Shown: positions 23,766-35,610, numbered from the stretch's first letter. The stretch: 64,000 nucleotides of DNA from Phanerodontia chrysosporium (GCA_001910725.1 MJGA01000012.1:682001-746000); one strand, 5' to 3'. Program-made: numbers and translations. Notes: generated by a model from the sequence alone, not told the origin.

Positions 23766-24785
23766 GCTGCCCGCTGCCCTTTGCCGTGCTCCGCCCCGCC
23801 GCTAGACTGGCTTCATGGGTGCCCCCGTTCGTGCGGCGTCGATCGTCGTGTTTCCGCGCAGGCCGCGCCCAGGGCGTGCGCTCTCCCCCTCTCTGCACCG
23901 ACCCCGAGTCCAGGACCCTCCTCTGTTCGCACTGTACCATATTGCATCACCCCGCATTTTCTCGCCTGCCGCCGAGCTCCGTGCTGCCGACCCTCCGGCT
24001 CTTCGTTCCCCGTATATGGCCTTCGTACCTTAATTCTTCCGCGCGCGAGGCAGCCCTCTTTCCCGCGCATATTCCTGTTGTAGCTCAACCTGTACCACTA
24101 TAGCAAATCCCATTACATCCTATCGGTCGTCCGAGGCATCGGGAACGGCGCCACTTCCGGTATGGCCAGACCGCGCCGCCTCGTGGTGGGATACAGGTGC
24201 TGGTCTTCGCATAAACTTTGCTCAGGCGTACACGTTGCTGATATCGGGTGCTGAGTGGCTTCTGAACTGCCGGACTGGTGGTGGGGCTGACATAGGTTCA
24301 TGAGATCGATCACGCTCATCGGGGACAGGTTTGTGACTGAAGAATTGGCACCCTGGGAGTGGTTCGATCATTGGACTGTCCAGTCTGCACAGTTTGTTCA
24401 TAGGATGAAGCAGCGTGGCTGGCATATCAGGCAGATGCAAGTACAAGATATAGCAGCAGAAGAGGACGATGTTCCTGGAATCGAGGATGTGTGTCCGGGA
24501 TAGACCCCCTCATGTCCATGTATCAACCCGGCTTCGACGCCTTCTGGACGTGATATCTTGAGACCTCTGCGGTAAGACCAAGCTAAGCCAGCCAAGTAGC
24601 TCTGATTTAAGCGAAACTAGCCAGAAGGTTTACTGCAACTAGATGACGGTACTTGGCCTTGCGTGAAGCCGACGTCACGGACTTTACAGCGAGCGTCCTT
24701 TTGAGCGCTCTGATGACGCCACAAGGCTTAGGAGGGCGCATCAGCGACCAAAGAGCGGATCAATCACGACCCACGTGGGCAATAA
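23766..24785. other. Intergenic between MYND genes
   Basis: A 68-codon open frame at 24300-24503 (contains EWFDHWTVQSAQFVHRMKQR) has no known relatives I can name. The right end carries a shared promoter block with the third MYND gene. Confidence 0.45.
24755..24778 (+). promoter_or_regulatory. Shared promoter block, copy 1 (G-box CACGTG)
   Basis: GCGGATCA at 24755-24762 and CCACGTGG at 24771-24778. The same two blocks recur upstream of the next paralogue at 25757-25764 and 25788-25795. CACGTG is the palindromic site of bHLH/bZIP regulators in fungi. Confidence 0.45.
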
Positions 24786-25684
24786 ATGAGGTTAGACGCG
24801 TGGTGGATGTTGGTTTCGGTCAGCTCTGCGCTCACCTTTCACCTCACTTCGAACCTTTCATATCTAGGTCCAAAGACTGTGCGGTGTGTCCTGGCGGGCG
24901 CATCTTGTCTGTTCAGGGTGTAAAAGCTCGAGATACTGCTCGTGAGTTGTCTTCCAAGACGCCAGGTCACGAGGGAGCACGCATGCTAAGGACACGCCAT
25001 ACAGGAAGGACTGCCAGCTCGTCGACTGGAGGGAGCGCGGACACAAGAAGGAATGCAAGGTCCTCCAGAACCGCCCGCCTCGCCCGCCCACCGAGCGCTG
25101 CACCGGCTGCGGCGTCCGCTTCAGCAAGGACTACGGCTGCACAAGCAGCTGCCCAGACTGCGGATACCGAGCATGCGAGAGCTGCGTCTGTCACAACTCG
25201 CGTGGTGCGTGCCTCTCCTCCGTGCTCTGCGGATCGTTACTGAACGGGGCCCGGAAGGCACGTGTTACTGCCCGAACAGCAACTTTGGCAACCCGTACTG
25301 CAGGCTCCACCCGCAATACTACCACGCCGACGGACACACCGGGAAGATGTACACGGGCGACCGCCACCCGCCGGTAGTGGACTGGGAGCAGTTCACAGAG
25401 GAAGACTACGATCCCGAGCCTCGCAAGTGCGGCAACTGCGGCGAGGTGAAGAAGATGCTTAAGCGCGAGTTCACGCAGACGCCGCGATATTATACGGGCT
25501 GCCGTGGTAAGGACCTGTCAAGAGCTCGCGTTACTATTGGACATACCCGTCTATGTTTTGTCCTTCTCGATTCTGGATGTACTTGTACGTATACCTATTA
25601 CATAATACCACCACAGTCCTCATGCAGCGAAATCGCCTGCATCATTCGTGCTCTCATAGATATGGTTCACGACAAAGCTCCTAG
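24786..25684 (+). CDS. MYND finger protein with second Cys-rich domain, paralogue 1
   Basis: Exons 24868-24941, 25005-25204, 25258-25506 and 25617-25684 are supported by in-phase GT-AG junctions. The MYND finger reads CAVC, then LVCSGCKSSRYC, SKDCQLVDWRE and HKKECK. A second Cys-rich domain follows: RCTGCGVRFSKDYG, CPDCGYRACESC, NSRGTCYCPNSNFGNPYC and RKCGNCGEVKKM. A tiny first exon, ATGAG at 24786-24790, would give MRSKDCAVC across a 77-nt intron, but its donor GTTAGA is weak. The frame slips by -1 at the CC of 24890-24891; one more C restores C-x2-C-x7-C-x2-C spacing identical to paralogue 2. It is probably a nuclear or cytosolic zinc protein in protein-protein contacts; no catalytic motif is seen. 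Confidence 0.75.
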
Positions 25685-25756
25685 AAGATATCCTGCAATC
25701 TGAAACCGCTGCTTGCACAACGGCGACGAGGTGCAATAGCCTCGGAAAGTGCCGGT

Positions 25757-25795
25757 GCGGATCAAAAAGTGACGGATCAGTCGCGTACCACGTGG
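25757..25795 (+). promoter_or_regulatory. Shared promoter block, copy 2 (G-box CACGTG)
   Basis: GCGGATCA at 25757-25764 and CCACGTGG at 25788-25795, in the same order and orientation as upstream of paralogue 1. Spacing differs (8 nt there, 23 nt here). Confidence 0.45.
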
Positions 25796-25900
25796 ACGAG
25801 ACAGGTAAATGAGAAGGCGTCCTGGGACGCGTTTTTTTTCAACTCTGCCTTCAACCACCACCTCGCTCCTCGCCCTTTCCCTCTCTCTCATACAAAACAG

Positions 25901-26408
25901 TTCCTCCGGTGCGCCGTGTGCGATGCAGACGCGTACCTCCTCTGCTCGGGCTGCAAAACGACGCGGTACTGCTCGTGAGGCCATGCAGCATGGAGTGCCA
26001 GCTCTTCGACTGGAAGAAGCGCAACCACAAGATGGGCTGCAAGATGCAGCAGATCTGCAACGAGGCCAACGCTGCGTACGCCGCGCGCCCGCGCCCGCGC
26101 CCGCCCACGGACCGCTGCACCGGCTGCAACCGCCGCTTCCGCGAGAGGACGACGGCCGTGCGACGAGTGCCCCGACTGCGGGTACCTCGCGTGCGAAAGC
26201 TGTGCCTCGCACCACTCGCGCGGTACGTCCCGCTCTTTCTCGTCGTCGTACCACGGGTGCTCACCCGTTGGCGCGGCCCACAGGCACGTGCTACTGCGAA
26301 GGCGGTAACTTCGGGCGGCTGTACTGCCAGGTCGCGCCGCGCAAGTGCGGGAACTGTGGCGAGGTCGCCCGGATGCTCAAGCCCGAGAGCAAGATACCTG
26401 CATACTAG
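25901..26408 (+). CDS. MYND finger protein, paralogue 2, with breaks
   Basis: The reading starts after an acceptor at 25900 with FLRCAVCDADAYLLCSGCKT, then TRYCS. The next coding block, MECQLFDWKKRNHKMGCK, begins only 14 nt later (25975-25988, GT...AG ends), where paralogue 1 has a 63-nt intron. The second Cys-rich domain follows (RCTGCNRRF, CDECPDCGYLACESC, SRGTCYCEGGNFGRLYC, RKCGNCGEVARM) across a normal intron 26223-26283, and the protein stops at 26408, shorter than paralogue 1. Two -1 slips occur near 26140 and 26156 beside CC pairs. With three defects in 500 nt it may be decaying, or the assembly may be wrong here. No start exon could be found. Tandem with paralogue 1, so a local duplication. 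Confidence 0.55.
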
Positions 26409-27446
26409 AAATTACCACCATTTGTGCGCTCCGTTTTCTTCTTGGAATAGAGTCTTTTGTTCGTGAGCACGACATTAGACGCCACTGTCGCAATCCTTTA
26501 ACAGGCTCTTCTGTTCTATTCTCTCGATGAGAGCGACCATCAGTGTGTCGGCATCTTTCTTGAGATAATGCCACGGCGGGGTGAGTCCTACTGACAGATT
26601 CTTTCTGATGGTGCTGTTATCCTGATCACCGCCTGATGACTAGCAGGGTTCCCTCAATCGCCGACAGGGCCAAGCGTGCGCTCGTTCGGAGGTGGTCTGT
26701 GAAACTGCGTGGCGGACGGATGAGTGCGCCACACGACCGATGGACTCGATAACGCACGCTTCGCTTGGTCTACAACATACACAAGCTCCGATATGGCAGG
26801 GCTCGCGCTGGGTGGGGTTTTGTTACTGTACAGCGAACTGAATTTTCAGAAAAAAACGGTTCGGTGTCTACATTCCCCCCTCCGTTGACTCTTGTTTCCA
26901 TCTTGCGCTCGTTGTCTGAGTAAGCCTACTTATGATCCCCGTTCACGGTTTCTATCTACGGCTTCTGTTGTATCTGCTTTTAGACAAAGGATTCCGCTCC
27001 GTTGCTTCAGTTGGCTATCAGGGGACGGCTCGTGCATCCAACGACCGCGGACAATAGAAAATGGTCACTTCGAATGAGCGAGGCGCACCGGCGTCCCGGC
27101 GCTTATGTAATCAGCCGTATGCGGTAGTGTTGTAGGAACGATGTTGAACTTGCCACATTCCTTCCAGCAGACTTGCATATCTCCTCAACGACTCATTACT
27201 TCACCGTGGCTAAGAACTGATACACGCATATTGCGTTTTCCTCGCAGGTACTCGCCCCAGAACGCGTTTTTACGCGCGGGGTGTCTTTACATCGATATCT
27301 CGTGCTGCGCCTGCCGCGCAGAATTGAAAGTGCGTGTGAGTATTGATGTCTATCCCATTGTGCTTGTTCCCTCTGCGGAAACCACGCAGATCACTGACTG
27401 ATATTGATTCACCCGCAGACGGACCGCGGGCGTCCTCTGAGAGGCC
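26409..27446. other. Intergenic before the FunK1 gene
   Basis: No gene-like frame. A TATA box, TATATAAG, lies at 27453-27460, just after the annotated FunK1 ATG, and may mean that translation really starts at 27538. Confidence 0.45.
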
Positions 27447-29991
27447 ATGTCGTATATAAGCAGCGAGTCCGAGTGTTCGACCATTGTAAGCCCTTCCTCC
27501 CCCATCCCAATCGCCTCCCTTTCGCGCCGTCTTACTTATGTCTTACAATCCTCTCAATACCACCCCTTTGAAACCCGGTGGCGCTGTCAATTGGTCGCAT
27601 TCCACCCAGGAGTCAACTTCGGTAACCGTAAAGTCCTGCTGTCCCAACTGGCTGCCACGGAGACGTTCACTCCCCAAGTCCTCACGCACTATCTCGGATT
27701 CGACGCCGAGAATCCTAGTGCAGAAGACGATGAGTGGGCGACCAAGTGCAGGCAGCACCTGGCGAAGAACGCCAACATCACCAATGCGCTCAGGAAGTTG
27801 GAGGAAGTCGAGGCGAGGTACCAGTCGGAAAGTGTAAAAATGTCAGAGAAAAGGGAGAAGGAGATGTACCCACCCCTGGTACGTCTGAAGATTTATTCGT
27901 CGGCTGCAGTTCTCACTACCGCTGTAGGAAACCATTTTCGACGCAATCGGCGGATACTGTGGCGCTACTCGGAAGTTCCTTTGTACGAAGGAACCCAAAC
28001 ACATTGTCGACAACGAGTTCCCCAGTTTTACGCCCATCAAGCCAGACTTTGTTCTGTGCAGCTCGAAGAACCCACGCAGGTCTTATGGCGGGCAATCCTG
28101 GCATGCGTCGAAGTGAAGTGTCCGCAACAGGATGGACCGGCCAAGGCAACGGACGAGGTCCGACCCCGCGTCAAAGACATCGTTGCCAGGCCGGCGACTA
28201 CAGCCGAGTTCACCTCGCCCAACGGGCCTTCCAGTTGTTCTCGATTTCTTTGCTTATCTACGGCCGCGGCTTCAACGTCTCTGTGTACGACCGCGGAGGT
28301 GTTATTCACAGTCACTCGATGGACATCTGGGGCGTGGAGGGATTCGACGGCACAAGTGTCCCAGGCAACACTGCAGGGGGCACCAAGGGCCCCCGTACTA
28401 GCAAGCCGAACATACCTCCGACTCTCGTTCTTTCGAAAGAGTTCATCCTTGTTATCCGCCAGCTACTCACCATGCCCCTCGATCGCTTTGGCCGAGAGAA
28501 GGGAGTCAAGCAGGTCAGCGGCAACGAGGACGCCACCAGGGCGGCAGATACGCCCAGTTACACCGTCCGGATGTCTGCAGACCCTCGTCGAAGGGTGGGC
28601 GAGACCACTTGGGTGACGATCGGGAACCCGGTGTGGACGTCGTTCTCGCTTCTCGGCCGGGGTACGGCGGTCTGGAAGGTCAAGCGTGCACCTGGCAGCG
28701 GCGACCGAGCCGAGTACATCATGAAAACTGCTTGGCGGCGTCAAGGCCGTAGCCCAGAGGCCGAAGTCTATCGCCTCTTGGAGGAAAAGGGCCTCTGCGG
28801 CGCACGCGGTATCGCTGACTTCCTCATGGGTCGCGATGTCGAGGTCGTCGGTGACGGGAACGCCACTCGTACTCTCAGTGTCAATGCGCTTCGTCCGGCC
28901 GCCGCCCTTCTCAAGGAGGACATATACCTGCATCGCGTCTTCCTGAAGTCGGTCGGCAAGCCTCTGTGGGAGTTCACCGACCCGCGGCACTTCGTCAAGG
29001 CATTACTCGCAGTCGTCGCTGGTGAGCACTCTCCTTGGATCGTACCGTTGCAATAAGGACACCCATTAACTAGGCGTTCTAGGCATCGCGGCTCTGGAGC
29101 GCCGCGGCATCCTTCACCGTGATATTAGCGCAGGGAACGTCCTTCTCTCCGTCAACCCGAGGGACGGATATGAGGCGTTCCTGACCGACTTTGAGTTCGC
29201 CGACGCAGAGGAGCTGCGAACTATCAAGGCCGTTGTAAATGCTAATCACCCCGTGGATGTCGTACAGATGCCGAACGAGCGACGTGTCCCAAAGAAAGCC
29301 ACAAATACGCTTACGACATGGATCCTCGAGCGTGGCCCAGAGATGACGGTACGCCATAGCCTAATAATGCCATGTCCCCACTGACTGTTGTGCACAGGGT
29401 ACGATGCAGTTCATGGCAGTCGATGTCCTCCAAAATATCATTGCCTACGCAAGCACCCAGGGTCGACAGAGGTCTGAATACGGTACTGCACCGGTCGATC
29501 TCGACAAGACCACGGATATGACCCCACGCGGTGTGAAACACGACCTGGAGTCCCTGGTGTGGGTGGCCGAATACGCCGTCTACCGTCGCGCTTACGAGAA
29601 AGCGAAAGAACGCGGGGACAAAGCGCACTTCGATCGTATCACGAACAGTATGAAGCAGGAGTTTGGCCAGGTCACCGCCGAGAAGATCAAAGCGCAGCGA
29701 GTAAAGACGTACTCAGGCTCCGCTACGGTATTGAGTCAAGACTCTGCACAAGGCGCGATCTACGGTGAGGTCGAACCACCACTGTACGGAATCATGGGAG
29801 CGCTTCTCGATGAGGTAGAAGTACAGAACATGGTTCCCGCTCACTCGTATCCGGACTATGCCCGGTATCAGAAGAGGACCACGAACCTCGGACGGCAAAA
29901 CAAGATCCCGGCCGATGCAGGGGCACCAATGACGTGCAAGAGGATGGAAGAAGTGCTGAATGTTTGTCTCGATATATACTGCTCGGACTAG
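27447..29991 (+). CDS. FunK1 fungal-specific protein kinase, copy A
   Basis: Exons are 27447-27878, 27928-29021, 29083-29348 and 29398-29991. The N-terminal half has HPGVNFGNRKVLLSQLAATE, LTHYLGFDAENP, FDAIGGYCGATRKF and AQRAFQLFSISLLIYGRGFN, all typical of FunK1. The catalytic half has ILHRDISAGNVLLSVNPRDG (HRD Asp, Asn), FLTDFEFADAEEL at the DFG position, and GVKHDLESLVWVAEYAVYRR. FunK1 kinases are expanded in agaricomycetes and their substrates are unknown. Two -1 slips sit beside CC pairs at 28097-28098 and 28186-28187; one C at each restores CVEVKCPQQDGPAK and QAGDYSRVHL. The start is uncertain: the ATG at 27447 precedes a TATA box, and an ATG at 27538 (MSYNPLNTTPLKPGG) would also need one slip near 27590. 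Confidence 0.85.
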
Positions 29992-31855
29992 TGTCACCGG
30001 TAGTATACGAATGCTCTTGTATCCGATGATTTTCCCAATACATGACTCTCCGCTGGTACACAGTGAGACAATATCCAGAGAACCGATCTAGCTATGCAGG
30101 GACTCCGACTCGGCATCTGATTGAATACGTAGCTAGCTAGCACCTGGCAGTTCGTGGTTCGGTCCTCCAACTTCGAGCCCCGACTTGGCTGCAAGCTTCA
30201 AAGGCAAGTTGTAGTTCAACGCCGTCAGGACTCAGTACTGAGCACTAGGGCCTGAAAGCTGCGTGAATCGGCCGCAATCAAGCCAAGCGCATCATGATTT
30301 ATACAAGTGCTCGACGGTGTAGAATGCGCCGCGCGGAATCCGACACTATCCGATTTATGGAAGAGAAGGGTCTTTGCGGCACGCAGGGTATTGCTGCTTT
30401 CCTCACGGCCTGCGATTCTGAGACGACTAGTGACGAGGATAACACGCTCGGTGCCGGTGTCAACGGCTCTCACTCGGAAGGGACACTTTCTCTAGGCAAC
30501 ATCTCGTCGCGCCCCGTTCTCCCCAGATCGCTCGGGAAGCCTCTGTGGGAGTTCACCGACCCGAGGCACTTTGTCAAGGCGTTGCTCGCGATTGTCGCCG
30601 GTGAGCTAGTAGCGTCACTTGAATATGGCGATAGCCTGACTGTCGATTGACCCGCACTCCCAGGAGTCGCTGCATTGGACCGCCACGGTATCCTCCACCG
30701 TGACATTAACGCAGGAAACGTCCTTCTCTCTCTTGACCCGAGGGAGGGATATGAGGCGTTCCTGCTCGACTTAGGGTTCGCCAAAGCAGATGAGCTGCGA
30801 ACCATCGAGGCCATGGTAGATGATAATCACCTCGTGGATGTCGTACAGATGCAGAACGAGCGACATGTCCCAAAGAAAGCCACAAATACGCCTACGACAT
30901 GGATCGTCGAGCGCGGCCCAGAGATGACGGTACGTGATAGCTCCATATAACCCCGAGCAAATCTCACTGTTTTATGTGTGCAGGGTACAATGCAGTTCAT
31001 GGCTATCGATGTTCTGCAAAATATCGTCGCCTACGCACAGGCACGGGAGCGCCAGAGGAGAGGCATCGGTGCTGCACCGGCGGACCAAAAACAACGCGGT
31101 GTCAAGCACGACCTGGAGTCTCTCGTATGGGTGGCCGAGTACGCAGTTTATCGGCGTGCCTTCGAGGCGACCAAAGGGGCGACGAATTGCTGTTCAGGCA
31201 AGTCACGGAAGCTATGAAGATGGAGTTCGGTCAGGTCACTGCGGAGAAGATCCTGAAGCAGCGAGGAAGCACTGCGGCCTCGTTCGGGAAAGTTCGACAA
31301 CACGATCCGGTGTACGATGTGGTCGACAAAGCGCTGTACGGGATCATGAGAGCGCTTCTCGATGAGGTGCTAGCACAGAATCCCGCACGCTCGTCGCCGG
31401 AATATATCCAGTATCAGATGAGTATAAACAACCTCGGACAGCACAACAAGGTCCTGGCGGATGCAGAGAAACCAATGACGTGTAAGAGGATGGAAGAGGT
31501 GCTGAATCTTTGTCTTCGTATATTCTGCTCGGAATAATGTCACTAGTAGTATATGAACGTTCTTTTATACGGCGATTCTCCCAATATATCACGAGCCTCT
31601 GTGGTACACAACTAGACAATATTCAGAGAACCGATATGCAGGGACTCGTCAGGAGATCGCCTTGTGTCTGGTGGAATACGTGGCTAGCCAGCGCCCGATT
31701 CGTGAACCGGTCCTCCCATGAAGCTTCAAGCTTCAAGCCCAAGTTCTAGTTCAACGCCGTCAGAACTCAGCATTCAGCAGTAAGGCCTTCGAGCTGCGCG
31801 TCTCACCCGCAACCAAGCCAAGCGCATTATAACTAAGATAAGAGTTCGACCGTCA
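28755..31855 (+). repeat. Direct tandem duplication, about 1.55 kb per unit
   Basis: Unit A (about 28755-30325) covers the catalytic half of FunK1 copy A and roughly 330 nt of its 3' flank. Unit B (about 30335-31855) repeats the same order: kinase half, same two intron positions, stop, then a matching flank. Flank matches include GGACTC blocks near 30099 and 31639, TAGTTCAACGCCGTCAG near 30212 and 31748, and AGCCAAGCGCAT at 30281 and 31816. The copies differ at many bases, so the duplication is not recent. It explains why the second kinase has no N-terminal half. Confidence 0.85.
30294..31537 (+). pseudogene. 5'-truncated FunK1 kinase, copy B
   Basis: Reading from an ATG at 30294 that lies in duplicated flank sequence, the frame enters kinase homology at FMEEKGLCGTQGIAAF. 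Exons 30294-30600, 30664-30929 and 30985-31537 keep the intron positions of copy A. The catalytic loop HGILHRDINAGNVLLSLDPR is intact and the metal-binding site reads LLDLGFA, closer to the usual DLGFA than copy A. The glycine-rich and N-lobe part is missing because the duplication breakpoint fell inside the gene, so it should not be an active kinase by itself. One -1 slip occurs in the GGGG at 31176-31179, between RRAFEATK and GDELLFRQVTEAMKMEFGQ. The rest of the C-lobe is well kept, which suggests recent constraint or recent origin. Confidence 0.7.
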
Positions 31856-32411
31856 GCATATCGAAACCGCTGGTTCGAGCGAGGACTACGCGATAGACCG
31901 TACGATGGTCGAGGACTATAGAAGTGCTCTCAACTTCATCAGGCCTCCAGCGGGTGCGGGGAAGTCAATGACATGTAAGGATACGAACATTTTGTTACTT
32001 GGTTGCCTGAAGACGTACTGCAAGTAGTGACTCTATCTTTCGACTATCAACCCTCTGTAGGTGGTATGGTTCGCTAATACGCGGCTCATTGTCGCACACA
32101 CTCGAGCAAAGGATCAGGCCTGGCATCATGTGGGGTGGATGCAGCCTAGGCTATTTTGTCGACCATTTCAGACACTCCAATGAATACCATGTTTTTCAGG
32201 CAGCATTTGCTCAGGCAACACTTCCGCCCATACGATCATGCAGCCTATACTGCCTGCCCTCTCGCCAGCGTAGTCCCCAAGAGTGAGGATTGCCTTCTAT
32301 TCCAGGGTGCGGACTACAACAAATCGTCTCGATACATTACAACTTTCTTTCCACAATTGAAGACAAACTAGGTACGAACGCGCATCAAGACACGGCGCAT
32401 CCAGGAGCATA
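31538..32411. other. Intergenic: duplicated FunK1 3' flank, then no gene
   Basis: Up to about 31855 it is the 3' flank of duplication unit B. From there to 32411 I see no gene. Confidence 0.5.
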
Positions 32412-35400
32412 TCACGGTTCGCAAGGGACGGACGACGAAGAAACGGGTACAGCGCCCGATAATAAGCGAAGCCTAGACATAAAGTTACGTGTGCGGGTAT
32501 AACGTGAGGATGCATGGGGAGACTGTACAGATATAAAGCATGCAAGGTATGGTCGGAGGTGCTCACGTCGGACGTCCCTGCAGACCCGCGCCGCGCCGCT
32601 CAGGCGGCCCAGGAAGCCCAGGAACGGAATCGCGCTGCCCTCGCCGGGGAAGCCCTCGCCGCCGGCCTGAATCGCATTGAAGCTCGACCACGCCGCGCGG
32701 TCGTAGTATGTCGCGCCGCCGGGGACACCTGCGTACTGCGGCGCAGCCATCGTGCTCCCGACGACGAACGCGACCGCGGCGGACACGCCGATACAGAAGA
32801 GCGTCTGTCCGCTAAGGAACGACAGTGTGCCCGAGGTCGGTGCCGGCGCGGCCTGTCCGGGAGCAGGCTTGTCGCCGTAGACGTAGGTATTGTAGATGTT
32901 GTAGAACCGGTTCCGTCGCGGCTCCTTCGCTGCGCGGGGCAGGCCCGTGTGCTCTGAGCTCTCGACGAGTCGGTCGATGGCGCCGCACTCGATGCCGAGC
33001 TCCTCCTTGAGCGCCTTCCAGTCTTCAACCGCGTCCTCGGAGATCCCGCCCGGCACGGGCTCGATGGGAAGCTTGAGACCCTTGTGCCACTTCTTCAGTG
33101 TCTCGTTCGCGACCCGGATGGCCAGCGCGTCCTGGTCCTCGCCGGCGACCTGGTTGTACGATGGTGGTAGGTCGCTTGGCTCGAGGTGCTCGAGAGTCTG
33201 CGCTTTTGGCGTCGATGGCAACAATGTGGAAGATGATGAGGCAAGTGTTTCTTCGTCAGACTGCGGTGAGCCTGACGTCGACGGCTCTGGCTCGATCTCA
33301 TCCGTCTGAATCTCCATCTCGACGCGTACCACTGGAGCAGGTACTGGTTCCGGGTCAGTCTGGGTCGACATCGCAGAGCAGGACTGCTCGGCAGTCTGGA
33401 TCTCCATGGAACAAAGAACAGGCTGAGGCTCCGGGTCGGTCTGGATGCAGAACGTCTTCGTCGCAAGCTCATGCTGCACGGCGGCATCCGAGTATTCTTT
33501 CACCTCTTCGACATGCACGGTCTCAATCTTCTTGGCACGACTGCCAACCTTCTGAACACCCAGAAGGCTTCAGTAATCTCTCCAACGTCATCGAAGGCCG
33601 GGCTTACCCGTTTTGTCCGCGTGATGATAGTCTGCACGATGTCCTCGCCTTCTGTCTCCTCGCCCTCGCTTTCGTCTTGCTCTTGTTCGACGACGGCCTC
33701 AGGCTTCTGCTCAGCGTCCCATCCACCGCCCTCGAGCTTCCTGAGGAGCTCTGCTCCGAGGCTTTTGCTGATCGTGCCCTTGCCGCTCGCACCACCGTTC
33801 GGGTGGAGCCCGCTGTTCGCCGTCGCGCGCATTTCCTCGAGCTCGAAGCGGAGCCGGTCAATGACCTCCTTGAGCATCATGTTGTCCTGTTTCTGCTCGT
33901 CGAGAGAGGCTGCCGTGCGCTGTGCTGCGTCGAGCTCTTCCTGTAGCCCGCGCATCTGCTCGAGCCAGTGCGCCTGCTCGTCTTCCCACTTCTTGAGCTC
34001 GAGCGCCTGAAGCCCATGCGACTCCTTGAGCTGCTGAATCTCGTTGTCGCGGCTGACTACGATCTCGCGGTAGCGCTGCGATTCCTCTGTACCAAGCCTC
34101 AGCTACTTGTGTCGAGAAGAGGAGATACTTAACGCACCACATTGCTCGGCGTACTGCATGTTGAGGTTCTGGTATGCTTGACGCGAATTCTCGAGGCTGC
34201 GTGAGAGCTGCGCGATGTTCTGCTCGAGGCTCTGGATCTGCGTCGAGTTTGAGCGCTCCTTGGCCTTAAGCTCCTTCTCCTGTCGTTTCGCCAAGCTGAG
34301 CTCGCTCCGGAGCTCGTCGAGGCGCTGCTGCATGTCCTCAATCTCCGCTTCGCGCTCTGCCAGCCGCCTCTGCAGGTTATCCTCTGTGTCGCTCAGCCGG
34401 CGCCTCAGCTCGTCGTTGATCCGCTGTAGCGCGTCTACACGCTCCGCCATGTCGAGCGACACTGTTGACGTCGTCGGAATGCGCTCGTGCACGCGCAGCA
34501 GGGTTGGATCATCGTCGTCTGAGCCTTCGTCGTCTGAACCATGTCGTGACGGGAGTGGCAGAGACGAAACATGGCGGTCGTCGTCGTCGAAAGACAGGTC
34601 CGACATGTCGCGGTCGCTCGGCGGGGGTGACATCAGACCGGTCGGGTTATCATGCTGATAATAGTCGCGATCACTCTCAGGTGAGATAGATCGGTGACGG
34701 AGCGCGAAGCCGTCCAGGCTGTTGAAGTGTCCGTGAGACTGCGTGCGCGAGTGTGGACGAGAGTAGGAACCTCCGAAGGGAGGCGACCCAATGCTTATGG
34801 GAGAGAACGTTCCTGAGCCTCGCATAGAGTAAGGATCTGGGGAAGTAGGGTTCGATGGGGAGCGAACGCGGCCTGATATGGAGCTCTGCGAGCGCGAGTA
34901 GGCCACAGGCGGGGCAGAAATCGAAGACTACAACCACATGAACACTTGTAGAGCGCATATATGCATGCCACTTACTTCAGAATCGCTCATGGCGCGTCCT
35001 TGAGCTCCAGCATCGCTTCTCCTTCGTTGTGGGGGTGGCCGGCGCGTCCAGCTGGAAGGCGCGTTTGCGAGCGGGGTAGTCCGCTGCCTGCGCGAGACGT
35101 CGAACGGCGAGTCGCGCGACGGTGTCTTCGGTGGTACTGGGGGTGGACCCCTTGATGGTGGACGGCTAGGTGGCCGGTATACCGATGTGCCAATCGAGCC
35201 GGGGCTTGATGAGCGAGAGTGGTTGTCGTACTCGTACTCGAGTTGCTCTTCCTCCCTGGCCCTGCCAGTCGCATCTTCATAATCTTCCGGGTTCCCTCAG
35301 GGCTGTGCCCTGGACTGCTGGTCGTACGCTGCGCGATGAACGCGAGTAATACTTGTGGAGTGACAGCGAGACCCGGATTTGTCTCAATGAGTTGGATGAG

Positions 35401-35610
35401 CTGTTCCTCCTCCTCGCGAGACATAAGCTCCAAAGCGTCGTGGTTCTGAGAGAATGTCCGAAGGATGTCTACAAGAGCAGGACCGGGTATAACGGGGTCG
35501 TCATCGTCGTTGGTGGTAGATTGGGGATGACTGCGAAAGAGCTCGTCGATTTCGCGCTCTATGTCTGCAATAGATTGGCGATTCCGCCCATAGGTGCTGG
35601 TGGACGACAT
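32412..35610 (-). CDS. Large coiled-coil protein with one C-terminal membrane segment
   Basis: Exons on the minus strand: 35610-34976, 34927-34138, 34086-33608 and 33548-32412, about 1013 residues. The first 210 residues are polar (SIADIEREIDELFRS, then Ser/Pro/Arg-rich). Residues about 330-530 are coiled coil (ERVDALQRINDELRRRLSD, AKRQEKELKAKER, RYREIVVSRDNEIQQLKESH). An acidic region with repeated TQTD/IQTD-like words follows, then LFCIGVSAAVAFVVGSTM as the single membrane helix and a short tail. The architecture suggests a membrane-tethered scaffold or tether; I do not recognise a named family. Exon 1 needs one -1 slip at the GGG of 35289-35291, without which the protein would start at 34990 (MSDSE). 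The last 50 or so residues are read straight to the stop and could be spliced differently. Confidence 0.7.

Noticed and set aside
24300..24503. 68-codon open frame between MYND genes
   Set aside because: No start context, introns or relatives could be recognised; mentioned only as part of the intergenic entry.
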